A DNA stretch of 64,000 nt from Numida meleagris (lineage: Eukaryota; Chordata; Aves; Galliformes; Numididae): contig NC_034424.1 in assembly GCF_002078875.1 (NCBI RefSeq), positions 6,184,793 to 6,248,792 on the forward strand, given 5' to 3'. The translations under genes were made by a program, and so were the position numbers. The notes beneath the pieces were generated by a model. It saw only the letters and a list, made by a program, of their open reading frames with translations. It did no database searches and was not told the DNA's origin. Below are positions 38,878 through 52,200 of this stretch, in pieces; positions within the stretch are counted from its first letter, which is position 1; every line of letters starts with the position of its first letter.

Positions 38878-41800
38878 GGCTTCTTTTTTTCTTAGCATGC
38901 ACTGTCTTTTTAGCAATATGCCTGCTGAATATTAACCGCTCTAACGATCCCAGTGCAGCTCCATAGTGCTGCCGCTTCCTTCGGTGCTAGCTGAAGTGAT
39001 TTTCTGCCTTTGTAGCAATTTCAACAGAGGCCAAGGACTGGCAGAGCTACAGCAGCCAAGCAACCTGCCTCCTCTTTGCTGTCAGCTCACCGCCACGCGC
39101 CACTTTTGCTGCACAGGGTGGAAAACTTTGATTGCCATTTTGCCTTATTGATACTAATTCCACAGCCCTGATGCCTTTGTAGCTGGGCTCTGCGCTACAG
39201 GGGGTGAAGAGATGCTCAGTCGTCCCAGAGTTTCCTTCTGAGACTTAAGGACTTGCTTATGCAACCTCTGCTGGATGGGTTTGGTCGCCCATCTCTGCAG
39301 GAGGACATCGTTCATCTTTCTTGTCTGCGTGGCACAGGGTGAGGAGAGGCTGTTCTGGGTCAGAGCACCCATGTTGGTGCAGCAGCGCTGGGGCAGGGAA
39401 TGCCTCCAGCTGGGGTACGGGAGGGAAGCACACAGGACGTGTACCAGACATCCTGATCTACAATAAGAAGGGGCCAGAAATGTTCTCAAAGTATTCTGGA
39501 AATCAAATAAGAAAAAAAGCGTATTTCAAATGCCAGAGTCCATTTGTAGTGTCTTCCCATGACTGGTTATTTGAGAAAGCTCTACCAGCTTCCCTAACCC
39601 AAACATCTTCCTATTGGCCCTGCAGATCTGGTGCAGCTCTGGATGATGTGTTGGCTCTTAATCTTCTTCATGCATCACGTGCACACTGCTACCCTGGTAC
39701 CAAATCCGGAACCTTACTTGTGGAGATGGGGAGAGAGACAGAACCACCTTAGTATGCTATCTTCCTGGGTAGATTAGTTATTGCCAGGTAGGGAATGAAA
39801 CCACAATACCCTCTGTGCTGAAAAGTGGGTTAATCTGGAAACAGAAGAGGAAGACTGAGCATGGGTGCTTTGACGCAGGGTAATCTGTAATCCTGCTGCT
39901 CACATCCTAACTGCGCTTGGAAGAGCTAAGGAACAGGAGAGGCAGGAAGGAAACTGAACTGATCTCTCCTGGGTGCTGGCAGCATTTCACCCCTTCAAGT
40001 GCTGCTCCTCCTTCCACCTCACTGAGCTGCAGCCAGGACTTGCCCTGCATCCCGGGGAGGTAACCTGGCTGAGTCTCTGCGAAGAAGGAACCTCTCCTCT
40101 CTGCCTATCTCTGACTTGCCCCCCAGTCTCCTCCCCGGCACACTTCAGTTTTCATTGACTGACTGCTAAGATTGTGCCTGACTTCATTGAGACGCTTTTA
40201 AAATCTTCGTCTTTGCTCCTTGTATTGATTAGCTTTGTCCTCTTAATGGGCTATTTTTTGTCTCCCAGCCTGTTGCACCATTGGGTTATATATTACTCAT
40301 CAGGGCTCTTGGTATGGATTCATAGATATGAGTACGGTTGGAGACCAGCTCTGGGAAGGGATGCTGATCTTTGGAACAAAAACCCCAAATCTTTCAGTGC
40401 TTAGGAAACCGTTCACAATGTGAAAAAATTAAAAGATAAAGAATCTGATCACTTCGTTATTCCACATAAATAAATATATAAATCGAAAGCAAAAGTTGAA
40501 AGTAGGGGAGCAAATTGCTCTTCGACAGGGTGAGCATATTTGATAACTCAGAGAGCCAACGCGCCAACTTTATCCCTGTAGCCACTGGTTCTCGGCTTAA
40601 AAATAGACAAGTAGCAATTAATAGTTTGCACTTACGAAGTATTTTTGCAGATTAACCTCTCCACAGAAATTCCATCCAAAACTAAATGCAGCCACTTCTG
40701 CAGTGGAAAATAGTAGGAGTTCAATAATGCATAGCAATACCGTGCAGGAACTCAAGTCGGGAATATTATACAGAAATAAAAATAGAGGGGCAAAGTTCAG
40801 AGTGAGAGGACTCGGTTACTCTGGCTTGAATTGCTTTACACACAGCTAATCATCTGCCTCACAAAGTTGTGGCTGAATTGTTAAAATATTACAAGTAGGC
40901 ATTACAAGTACACTTCAGCTCCATATCTCATCTTACAGCTAGCTTCTCCCACAGCCTAGTGCCTCCCGTACAATGCTGCTGCATTCATCCAATATTGATT
41001 CCGGGGAAACAGAGCTCCTGAACCGCCCAAACAATGTTTGCAGCACGGAAGGTTTCCATTGAGATCTGTCCTCGAGACACTGACCCAGCGGCCCCGGTAG
41101 TTTGTGAGAGCCGCAAATATCACATTGCAAGGCGATGGGAGTGCAGCCCATTGATTCGATGGCCTCAGCCTCTGGGAACGTGCCCAGCGCACGATTCAGC
41201 ATGGATATCAGAGAACGACCGTGTGCAGGAGAACTGTCCCACAAGCAGATGATTTTCCATGTTTTTCTATCGCTGCAAAACGCTGTTTGCTATTTCCGTG
41301 CCTCATTCGAAGCCCCCCCCCCCTGTCCCCAGTATTGTTCAGCATCCACTGGTCGCCGTGGAACGGGGACCAGCTGCCACTTTCAGCCCTCTCCGTCGGG
41401 TGCTCGCGCCTGGGGTTTGACATTCAGTTGCCTCATTCACATCAGCTCACTGATACCCCCTGCGGGGTTTGTTTAGCAGCGCCTATTATTGCGGGCTGCG
41501 AGCTCCCCGGCAGCGCGCGCTTTGGTCCTTCCATTGCAATGAAGATGTCTTGTGACAGGTGAGGCAATAGCTGGAGATGCTGCTGACGTGCAGTGAGTCC
41601 AGCTCGTGAAGGGGGAGCGAACGCTGTGAGGGGGGAGGTTGCTCGTTTGCTGATCCCAGATATTCCGTGGTTGGACTCCGCTTCCCTCAAAACTGCCTCT
41701 CGAGAGCTGTGCTCTAATCGAATTAATTTGGCTGCTGGCCACTGAGGAGGAACAATAAATCCCGAATCCTGAAGGCTTATGGAAATTCGCCCCTACATAG

Positions 41801-44800
41801 GGTATAATTTTCAAATAGAAAGGAGAAAACAGGTTTGCGAAAGAAGTTCCTGAGCTGACAAAACAAGCTGTAACAGAGCAGGGCAAAAGCGAGGCAAGAG
41901 CCTGGAGAATACTGAGCGCAGCCTGAACACGCAGGCTCTGCCTGGGAAAAGCGCTTCCTTGTAATTTCACTGCAAAGGCATTTCACTCTGAAGATGAGAC
42001 CTAGACAGCGTGGTACCATTGGTCCACAGCTTATTTTCAATAAATGATGAACCTTCGTGCCTCGTGAAATATGAAAGTAGAAAGCTGTGTTCTATTATAT
42101 TCAGCAAAGGTTCCCCCCCCCCCCAAACAAGAGCCTTTTGTTTAAATGTATTCCTTATCAAAGGTATAGTGCCCTTGAGAAGCTGAGGCAGTTGCTTGTA
42201 TTGCTGTGCAAGGAATTTAAGATACTCACTGAAGTTTTTACAGACGGTGATGCAGAGCTGTGTGGAGTGTCTTTCAAGACCCCCAATCCATCTAGGTAGA
42301 GCTGACACTTTAGCTGTAAAGAGACATCCCTGTCAAACTACTTACACATTGCATACAGAATGAGATAGCTCTTCATTTCCAGCGCACTAGTTGCAGGAGT
42401 TAGAATGCAAAGCAGAAGGGCTCTAGACCTCTTCTTTCAGACTCCTGTGGCTCCGTGTGCAGGAATCACATTGGCAGTGATGAAAGTTCAGCATTTACAT
42501 TGAATGCATAGTACATGAGAGGGCAAGGAAATGTTCAGAGGAAGAGGAATCTGACGTGATACAACGACGCTTCCATCCTGTGCTCCAGAAGCTGTTTCTA
42601 TGCTGAGAGTGGGGAGGGGGAGGATGAGACTCTTTGGGGTTATTCCATTAAGCCCTTTATTCTTTGTCCCGCTGCTCTGCGGTGACACTATGGGAAATAA
42701 ATACATTCGTATGTATTGCACATAACTACAATACAAGAGGTAGAAACCTGCATTATACGGACAGTTTCGGAAAGTCAGTAAGAGTGACAAGATTCAGTTC
42801 AGCCCTCAGACATACACCAGCGGCTTCATCTTAGGGTTCCTCTTTATTTCTACACTTCTTGTGTTTTTCTAACCTGCCCCTGTCTTTCTGACACACCGCT
42901 CACCATTCCACATGTTTGCACTTCTCCGTGTGCTATCCCCTCACACGGTTTAAAAGCAGGAAGAGCAGCACAGGCTGCTCTTGGCCAGGCTTTGCTCTCT
43001 GCTGTGTGGCCAAGGAAGGGCAGCTCGAGTGCCTTATGCAGCCCATAGCCCAGCAACCAGAGCCATGAGGAGCAGGGGCCTGGGCAGCAGGAAACTTTCT
43101 CCTGTGCTCACGTATTTCAAAAGGAAGGAACACCACTGAGATGTGAAGTGCAGGTGTCTGTTGTGACGCGTGCTAGAAGAGGAACATTTTAATGCCCGTT
43201 TTTCCTGGTAACAATTTCTTGCTGGCAGCCATGCAGAAAGATGGGAAAACTCTGAAAACGGATGCTAGCAGTGCCTTTCCTAAATCTGCTTAGTTAATGC
43301 AATTCTATCAATTCCACGTGCCAACACCTTGACTGCACCTGTGAGAGCTCACCAGCTGCGTGGTTCTGCCCATCAGAAAAATCTCTGTGTGTAAGATGAG
43401 CACGGTGTGGACAGCCCTGCCCGGCCTTGTCCCTGTCCCAGCCCAGCAGCCTCCGCCGGCTCTTGCAGCAGCTGGAAGCTTCAGAGCTGCTTTACAAACA
43501 CACCCGCTCTTGCAGCAGGCGCTGGTCCCGATCCACCAGGGAATTGTCCTGCATCTGCTCCGCTGAGCAGACCAAGCAGGGCTGAAGGTCGCAGCTCGGA
43601 GAAGTCCTTGCAAGAGGAGAGACCTCAGCTGGCTGGGATGTGGTCCCGGGTAACGGCGGATGGCTTTCATATGACTCAGGTTTTTCTACTTTGCCCTTCC
43701 CTCTCCTTCTCTAAGCATGTGTTTTGCTGCTTGGTGGTGATGCAGCGCAGCTGTAGGTACCATGTCCATTTTAAGGCCAGTTATCGTTCATACCTCTTTG
43801 ACAAATTGTCACAAACGACACACAACCCTCTAAGCAGAGCGCTTCTAGCCTAGAACAGTGGGGCTGCTGCAGTGGGATGAGAGCCAAGGCATCCCTCCTC
43901 CTGCCCGAGAAGCAGCGGTGCCGCCAGGTGCCAAAGCGCCGATGGAAAATCTGCCGTGGTGAGCAGCGATTGCGCGATGTGGCAGCTCAGGAGGTGGCAC
44001 AGGAAAGCTAATGCTCCAGCGCGATACTAGAGGGCACTGTAAACCTGGCAGTTTGGGCTTCGGAGTGGGATGGAGTGAAAACGCGAGTGTTTGCTATTTG
44101 CGGTCCTTAAAGCTCTCCTGGTACTTCCTGCAAAATTAGCGCTAACCCTTGGGTCGGGAGCAAATTAATTTGTGGAATTACATTCTGCTGCCTTAGATCC
44201 CCCCCCCCGCCTCGCACTTGCAGAACAGGATCCCCATTTGCTGCCGGGCCCTTGCACTGCTGCCGGAGGGGCTCCGCTTCCCGTAAGCGAGCTGTCGGTG
44301 CAATGCTTGGAGGAGAGGGCAGCCAGAGCCATTAGGATAACTCAGGAACGTCTTTTTTTTTTTTTTTTCCCCAAAGCTATCACTTAACAGTAATGCGTTC
44401 ATTAATTGGCAGCCAGACCGCTGCCTGAGTTCGTTTAAAAAAGCGATGGTTTCCTTCCATTGCGGTAGCGCGAGGTTCCATCCTGTGCCTTCTGTGTATG
44501 CCAGCAGCAATTTTTTCTGCGCCTGCTTAAGGATGCGCACCAATCAGTGAGCGGGAGGAGCCCTGATCAAACCAAGGTGTTTCAAGGGTCTTTCAAAACG
44601 TATTTAAAAATAGGCATATGCTCTTCTAAATGAAATGCTCCCATCAGCGCGATCGATAGATGAATGGATTTCAGCATCTGTCTCCATCACTGCAATTTAT
44701 AATCCGGTGTTCAACTGAAATGAGTAAGACTTGAGCTGAAACAACAACAGACTGACAAGTAAACACAGCTTCTCAATTTCGATGTAAAACATTTATGTAG

Positions 44801-44822
44801 AACCAAGCTCTCCGCTCACAGT

Positions 44823-44925
44823 GCCACCTCCGTACAAAACACGCACGGAGCCACAGGGAACGAGAAGGAAAGGGATCTCAAGAGGTCACCTCACCCATCT
44901 CCTTCCCCCAGGGCAGGACCAACCC
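44823..44925 (+). repeat. Direct repeat, copy A (flank plus CR1 tail)
   Basis: This segment begins with CCACCTCCGTACAAAA and runs into the CR1 tail and CATCTCCTTCCCCCAGGG. It matches 45777-45880 at roughly 85 percent by eye. Because the match includes bases outside the CR1 tail, the pair points to a local duplication of about 955-bp offset and not to two independent insertions. Confidence 0.75.
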
Positions 44926-45665
44926 TGCCTAAATCGTTCTTGACAGGTGTTTGTCTAACCTGTTCATCACTGGAGGCTTCTAAGGAGAGCCTGATCTGCC
45001 CTGGTTGTCAGCTATTCCTGTACATAGAACATTTTCCCCTAAAATCTAACCCAAATTCTATTTGCTGCTGTTCAAGCCCACTACTTCTGCTCTACCCCGG
45101 CGGATGTGGACAACAGTTTATTACTTCTGCAGCATCTTAACACTTTGCGAGATCATTACTGTATCTTTGCTCAGCCTTATGCAATGGACTACAACTCCTC
45201 CCTTTCTCAGCAGTTTTGTTTTCTAGAACTCTGATCTTCTCATTTCCCAGATTTTTCTGGAAGTCTGATGACCAAAACGACTCCTCCCAAATGCTCCATA
45301 AGGATGGAAACAGAGCAGCACGCCACTCTCTGTTTACACATCCTTATGTCAGCGCTGCTTTTCTCACTCCGGGGCACCACAGTTGGCTCAGGGTTAATTT
45401 GTTGCCCACAACATTACCCCCACTCCATAGAAATGCTGCCTACGCAGCCGTTTCCTGACATACGTTTCGATAGTTCCAGTACATTCTGTTTTGCTCTTGT
45501 CCTTTTTGAATGTCAATCTACTCTTTCCAGACTGCTTCTTCAGTTTGTCAAGATTTTGCATCTTTCTCCCGTTATGAGAGCACTTGCAGCCCCTCTCAGC
45601 CTGGCGCTGCCAGCAGATGCAACGAGTCTGCTCTGTGTTCCATCGCCCAACTCACAAAGGAGACT
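44855..45665 (-). mobile_element. Old CR1-clade LINE copy, about 0.8 kb
   Basis: Read on the plus strand, the order of blocks follows the reverse complement of old sauropsid CR1 elements as I remember them. The AAGAGGTCACC tail region comes first, then GGCAGGACCAACCCTGCCTAAATC, then a block resembling CCTAATGTCCAACC, then CTTGTCCTTTTTGAA near 45500, and finally a block ending near GAGCACTTGCAGCCCCTCTCAGC at 45580-45602. It is heavily diverged and has no intact reading frame. Its edges are approximate. Subfamily assignment would need a repeat library. Confidence 0.65.
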
Positions 45666-45737
45666 ACCGGGTAAGGGCAGAGCCTGCAGCACCCTGCTCA
45701 AGCCATCCTTCCACTTCAACAAAAAGCAGCTGATATA

Positions 45738-45776
45738 AGTGTACAAATATATAAATATATAAATGCATATATAAAT
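45738..45776. repeat. AT-rich simple repeat between the CR1 fragments
   Basis: Irregular AAATATATA units fill the gap between the first CR1 copy and the second copy of the direct repeat. It may mark the breakpoint of the local duplication. Confidence 0.75.
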
Positions 45777-45880
45777 ACCACCTCCGTACAAAATATGCAT
45801 AGAGCCACAAGGAATACGAGAAAAAGGGATCTTGAGAGGTCACCTACTCCATCTCCTTCCCCCAGGGTAGGAGCCATCTC
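45777..45880 (+). repeat. Direct repeat, copy B (flank plus CR1 tail)
   Basis: This is the partner of 44823-44925. It shares CCACCTCCGTACAAAA, GAGCCACA, the GAGAGGTCACCT block and CATCTCCTTCCCCCAGGG. It is preceded directly by an ATATAAATA-rich stretch that copy A lacks. Confidence 0.75.
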
Positions 45881-46085
45881 CTACCCTTGTATAGACCTTA
45901 AAACATTTCTCCTGGACTGTATCTCCCTACTTTGCTCACGGGAATGCCATATGACAGAGTACCAAAAGCCTGACTGCAGCCGAGATGTCTCCCAGCCCCC
46001 ACTTCTCCCTCTCTGTGCTGCCCTGCCCCAGGAAAAGGAGATTGGTTCAACATGATTTATCCTCCACAAAACCACAGCTTGCGGG
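45783..46085 (-). mobile_element. Second fragment of the old CR1, internally deleted
   Basis: The first about 100 bases repeat the tail of the neighbouring CR1 copy (GAGAGGTCACCT, CATCTCCTTCCCCCAGGG). After that the sequence jumps to a block that I recall from further inside the same element family: AGTACCAAAAGCCTGAC and AGATTGGTTCAACATGATTT (46039-46058). This looks like a copy with a large internal deletion, or the continuation of the first copy with a tail segment inserted. It is degenerate and non-coding. Confidence 0.5.
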
Positions 46086-46143
46086 GCTGCCGTGTGCCTT
46101 AATGCCTTGCCATTGGAGCTAGCAAACAAAATTCTGTCCCTGC

Positions 46144-46236
46144 CGAATCACAGAATCATGAAGGTTGGAAAAGACCTCTGTCATCATCAAGGCCAACCCA
46201 CCACCACCATGCCCACCGAGCCACGTCCCTTGAAGT
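46144..46236 (-). mobile_element. CR1 LINE 3'-end fragment (third in the cluster)
   Basis: AATCACAGAATCATGAAGG, TTGGAAAAGACCTCTGTCAT and CACCATGCCCACCGAGCCAC are characteristic of a CR1 tail subfamily in reverse orientation. It differs in sequence from both the 35.8-kb and the 57.4-kb copies, so it is a separate insertion lying just beyond the older CR1 block. Confidence 0.85.
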
Positions 46237-49200
46237 AAGATACGAAGCTGCCAGCACACAGGAATGACTTTACCACATCTGAAATCCAAGCAGCACGCAG
46301 AAGCAATGGAAATACCACAGCACAAGCTCCCACATGGGTGAGCACTGGTTTATTTCCACCCAGAACTGCACTCACAGAGCACAGCACCTCGTACAAGCCA
46401 TCACAGTTTCAAGCTCTGTTGACCCCAAGCACCACTGCTCTGCTTACACACAGTCCCTCTGCCTCCCTCCTGCAACGACAGAAAGTGCATTATCTGGTGC
46501 TACACGATTTCATTAGTATCCTTGGTGCAACGGGTCACATTCAATATAGGTGGGAGCAGGTGTAATTTACACGCTGAAGGGAGTTGGAAGAAGGCGTAAA
46601 TTACTCAAGCACAAACTACCTAAGATGCATTTAAAATTCTCTCCGAATTTGGCACCAGATATATGGGAGATAATAAAGTTTTCCTTTTCAGGATCTCGTG
46701 TATTTAAAGCCTGCTGTGTTCAATCTTTGCAGTCACAACAATGCTCATTCATAAATATTTCCTAATGTTTGATCCTATTAGTATGTGCAGCATTGTGTTT
46801 GATTAATGGTCTGGAACGATGGGATCAAATATATTTTGGGCTCCAGAATGCCACGTTGTAATGCCTAATATTTGATAAGCTATTACAGGTAGGCTTGTCT
46901 TCCAACTAGATTTGATTGCACTTGAATTTTGAGAAACTCAAATCCTGATCTTGGATAAGAGCTGAATTTCAAGTGAGCCCTAATTAGCTGACACGCTGGA
47001 CCAAACCTGGAGCTCTGCACACTTCCAGCACAGGATTCCTCACAGTTTAGATGCAAATGCTGTTTCTTAGCCCTCTCTCTCGGGATTTATAACATATTCA
47101 TCAACTTGTAGTACCTAAGAGCCCTGTCCAATTGTATTTGGAAGACCTTAATTTGACTCCAGTAGGAGCTGAACAAAATTAATAACTAATACTAAACTGG
47201 ATTCCTAACAGGGATGCTGGGACAATACCCTTTGATCGCCTCATTAATCTGGTGCAGTTATGTTGGTATCAGCCTCGTTCATCCCGTGTGTGCTCAGTGC
47301 CATCTTGGCATGAATATGAAATATGCAAATCAGGGGGATACGCGTTAATAGTGGGTCCATCTGCTAGGATCTTTTATTAAAGAGAAGTGTGAATGCAGTT
47401 GCCATGCAATCCACTCTTACACACAAAGACCATGAGTTACGAAAACAAGAGAAAACATCTCCTGATTTTGCCTTGTTGGTGTTTCACATTCATCATTTCT
47501 GCAGCTGATTTTTGCTTTAATTTAGAAATCCTCACAAAAACGAAATCTGAGTGAAGGAGCTCAACAGTTAGCAGTGACTGCGCATACACGCACGCACAGC
47601 CCTTCCCCTACGCTGACAGACAGGATATTACTTTTCCACTGCATATGAAATTAATTCCAAAAAGCATAAGAAAAAGCATGTAAATTCCAGCCCTTAAAGC
47701 CCGATCTGGATCGTGCTTCTGCTGCTTCAGACAGCTATAACCTGGAGGAAAAGTATCTGTTCAAATTAAAAGGAAGATAATGCACGAGCTGCTGAGTGAT
47801 GAGGCAAACACTTAGCATGGAGTCGCAGCCCATTGCCTCTGTTGGGTACAGGTGAGCTGCTGTGTGCTGCTGTCTCACTTTTTCTGCAATAAACAATTCT
47901 TTCAAATCTATCCAAAGGAAAAGTCTCCTATGGCTCGTTGTTCTCGGAACTGCTGTGTCCTCAGCTTGTCCCTCCCCTGGACGTGTGCTGCTCCATGCTA
48001 ATAGTTGGGGGGGAGCATGCTGTAATTCGTTTAACAGTTGGCAGGTCAAACCTACGTGCCCTAGAGATGCAAGTGCTGATTCGGATGTGGAGCAGAGAAG
48101 GTGTCCTGATGACATAAAGTCAAGGTGTCCATGATGATGAGCACTCCTCACCCAGGAGCTGCCTTTTGCCCACCAGCCTGCAGAGATGGAGAGCTTCTGT
48201 TGCTGTCGCTAGCTCTGATGCTCACACTCATCCCAGAAGGCTGCGCTGAGCAATTGCTCCTTTATTCAAGGGCACTGAGATCAGAAGTACAAGGCAGCCC
48301 ATATTCTCCTTCTTGTTTCACAGATATTGAGTAGGCAGAAGAGTAAGCAAGAAGACAGTTTTTTTGCATATCTTCAGAATGCAAATAGATCAGTGAGCTC
48401 AGCTCTCTATTCATTGCTTCCAACATACATGACACAGATGATGCTGTTCCCATTGTCAGACTGAAACCGGGGGCTTGATGACAAGAAACTCACTGAGTTT
48501 CCATCTGCACAAGGCTGGGATGGTGGTTGGGTAGGAAAAGTCACCACGCTCGCATACGTCAGCTCCTCTGACCACGTCCACAACTTGGAGGCTGTGTTTG
48601 GGATCCGAAAAGCCAGTTTTGCCCCCAGTTATCCCTGCAAGATCAGCTCTCGGAGCTCCTTGGTGTGGCCTCATTTGCACCTCCCCAGGGGACTCCCACC
48701 TCTTCCCCCCAGCACAGGTACGGCTCTGCCCCTTGGGTTGGAGCCAGCGAAACTACTGAAGGAGCAGCTCATCGAACCGGTGCGTGGCTCCAGAAAAAGT
48801 GTTGAGATTGATTAGATATGTATTTATTAAGTTCCAGTGAGGCAAACAGCATATTAGCATAACTGGGTCAATTATTTGGCAATCAGCACATGCGTGCCTG
48901 GGAGGAAAGCATGTGCAGAAATCTGCTGTTTTTGTGCTGCTGAACACATCACCTGCTTGGAAGAAAAGAAATGTGTTTATTCCAGTGCTAAAGAAGAGAG
49001 AAAAAAGAACAAGTCAACCTTCCAGAGCTAGCTGATTATGCATTTTCCACATCAAATTGTCAGCATTTATTCAATTACTTCACTCATTACAAGTTTGTTC
49101 TTCAACCACTAACCTAAAAACCCTCCCTGCTGCTGTCAGCTCCATTAGGAGTGACACATCCCTTCCTCGGGTTCAGAAGAACTGGGAAGCGTCTCCTCCC

Positions 49201-52200
49201 AGCGCCAGGCTCAGGGCTGGGAGCTGCTTCCCATGCCCAGGGCCCGGTGCCATGGGGCTGTCCATGGGAACCCTCTGCTGCTCCCAGCCCAACACGGGGC
49301 TGTTTGAAAGCACACACATGCTCCGAGGCGGGGATGAGGGGATCCGCAGGGCTCTGGCAAGGATACAAGCGAGATCCCCGGAGCCAAAATTGCATACGCT
49401 CAAACACTTCCATTTGAATAGTGAGTCGAAAGGAAAGTTCCCCTTTCGGAGGGGTTGTTAATTATAGATCCCTCCTTCAGAAGCTCCTCCTGTTTTTATC
49501 CGTGCTTACTCCCCCACAGATGGGAAAGATAAGGAAAGCTCTACCTTCCCCAAAATCAAATAAATCTTCAGTGCTTCCTGAGCTGATTCACTTGGCTAAG
49601 CTCTGATTTGATATATGAAACAAAAGACAAGGCAAGAGACAAGGCGCAGAAAACAACATCTTTTCCCCGTGTCAAGGTGAAGCGCTTCCCATCACCCAGC
49701 CCTTCTCCCCTGGAGTAAACGCGCATCAATAATATTTAAATGATCAAAGTTTCGCAGCAGAGACGGCGATGGGCTTTTTTTCTGACTTGTCATGCTTGTT
49801 TTCCTTCAGGAGGCAGTGACCTGCCGCGGCTCAGCCTTGCAGTTTGGCACGCAGGAGCTTTTTGAGAAGCGCTCTCTCCCCAGCAGAACAGCAGCCTCAT
49901 GTTTCCCTGCACAACAACCTTTCTCAGCCTAAAATGCTTTGCATCCCATTTCCTTGATCTGGCTAAGTGCTCGCATGCTGAAAATCCCACCCTCCCTCCA
50001 GCTGTCCTTCTGGCAGGAAAGAGACAGCATCTCCTCCCTGGAGAGTACAGCCACTGCTCCTTTGGTTATCTAATCAGGGAGGGCAAAACTCACCCGGCGC
50101 CCTGCAAAATGCAGAGATTGCATCTGAGGTCTTGTGCGCTAGGCAGGGAGCAGCCTCCCCTCCCGGAGCAGATGCTCTCTGCCATCTTCCCAGCCACTTG
50201 CTCTAAGGAAAAGATTTAGAGCTCTCCAGGGACGGAAGCACCGGGCTCTTCCCTCTGCTGATGGCCAGGTCTATGTGTGCTGGGGAATGGGCTCTGGTAC
50301 ATACACCCTGAGACTGGTGCAGGAAGAGCAAGAGAACAACCCCCCCACCTTCCTGCACCGAAGCTGTTTGTTGCTCAGTTTCTCGGCCTTTGTGTGGGTT
50401 TTCCAGCATTTCTCAGAACTAGAAAATACGATGTCCCTCTTCTTTTTCCAACACGGTGATCTTGCCTTTGCACAAAGCACAAGGCAGCGGGAAGCAAAAC
50501 CCTTCCCATTCCCATCGCTCCAGGAGCTCTCTTCACACTCACCTTACCAAGAACAAAAGGACAGCACAAGGGACGGGGTGGGGGGGTGAGCTGAGACAAA
50601 CCTCCCAACAGGACAAAGTTCAATCCCATGGCACAACAGCCCTCCCTCCATCATCCCTAATGCCCCCTCTTCAGAGCACTGTTACTCATTTCCTCCTCCC
50701 CCCTGCACACTTCTCCCCAGAGCTCCTGGCACAGCTGGAACAACAGGTCAGGCTGCACTGGGTTCTGCAGGTACTGTGCAAGAGCCTCTCTTGCTCAGGG
50801 GTCTCCTGCCTGCTCCTGGGCTGGAGCACAATTATGAGCCTTGTGTTCCCACCTAATAAAATGCTTACTCACTTTCAGCAGGCGCTTTGACATCCTTGGC
50901 CGCGCATCGCTAGATAAGGACTATAAAAAGAACGTATCGCTATCATAGGTGATACAGCAATATGTATCCTCGAATAAAAGAGCCTTTGTGAGTCTGGTTA
51001 TTATTCTGGCACTAATCTCGGAGCTCTCTCCATGGACCCAGCTCAGCCCGAGCGTTTGCAAGCGCATCGCGGCCGAGGAGGAGCGCTGCCAGGTGTCACG
51101 TTTGCCTTCTGTTGTTTCAGTTCATCCTCAGCCATCCCAAGTTGGGAAAACTCTTCCCTCTCCCCCTAAAATCACCGCTTGCCATTTCGATGCAAGGAGC
51201 CAAATATTGCCTTCGTATAAACAGGTGCGAGGCTGCATATGTCAATAGAATTACACCTGCGTGTAATGGGTTTGCATTTGGCCCCTGAGCCCTGGGGATC
51301 CCTTTGGGAGCTGAAGCTGTATTAAAAATTAAGGGCCTTGTTCTCCGCCCTTGCCTACGCTGTGGTAATTAAATCTCGGCGCAGACCCATTGATTTTCAA
51401 CCTTGTGCAAGAAGGCAGTGCTCAGCACGAGGGAGGGGCAGAGCCGGCCCTCCAGGAGCAGCACAGCCATCTTGCTCCCCATAGAAAAATTCCCCAAGAA
51501 GGAAACGACGCCGAGCAGGAAATATTTGCAAAATGCACTTGGGTAAAAGAAGGCAACGGGTCTCATATTAAACATTTGCTGAAACCGTTCCCCGTTCCTT
51601 CCTGCCTGCGAGAATAGCGCTGCTGGATGGGTCACCACCACAGCTCTGCAGCTGCTCCCACCTCTGCACGGCATTAGGGTCACTTGTTCCTCCTCAGGAT
51701 GCACCCGGAGCCTTCACCCGTGTAGGTACGAGTATTATTGCCAGCTGTGATCTTTTGAGCTCGCAGGGCTGAGAAAAACGATTTCAGTTTTCCTTTAAAT
51801 GCCAAGTAGTTTAGAAGTGTGGCGACTCACACTGTGCTGTTATTCTTCCCAATTGAAACCTAATGATGCGTGCATATCACTTAACTCTGATGTCAATAAT
51901 CAGCGCACCGCTTGGTCTTTGCCATGGCTATTAGAGGGAACGAAAATGAAATACCAACTCCTTTTTATCCTGTTACTGTACCATAATAACTAATAAAGGA
52001 GTAATAAGTGAGACGTGGGGAATTTCCAGGGGAGTCATTACTACAGAGGAGACCTAAAGGCACAAAGTGAAATCCAGGAATACTCGCCAGCCCTGAATTC
52101 CCAGTTAATGTTTCCCACTGCCATACAGTGTTTACAGAAAAAAAAGAAACAAACAACATGTGGAAAGTGTCCGTGTCATGATGGGGTGGAGATGGACCCA

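Noticed and set aside
41473..41970. 165-codon minus-strand frame
   Set aside because: No recognisable domain, overlapped by several other frames on both strands, no plausible splice or promoter context.
49254..49280. REST/RE1-like half site (GGGCTGTCCATGG)
   Set aside because: Only one half fits; the second half (GAACCCTCT) does not match TGCTGAA, so it is not a credible RE1.
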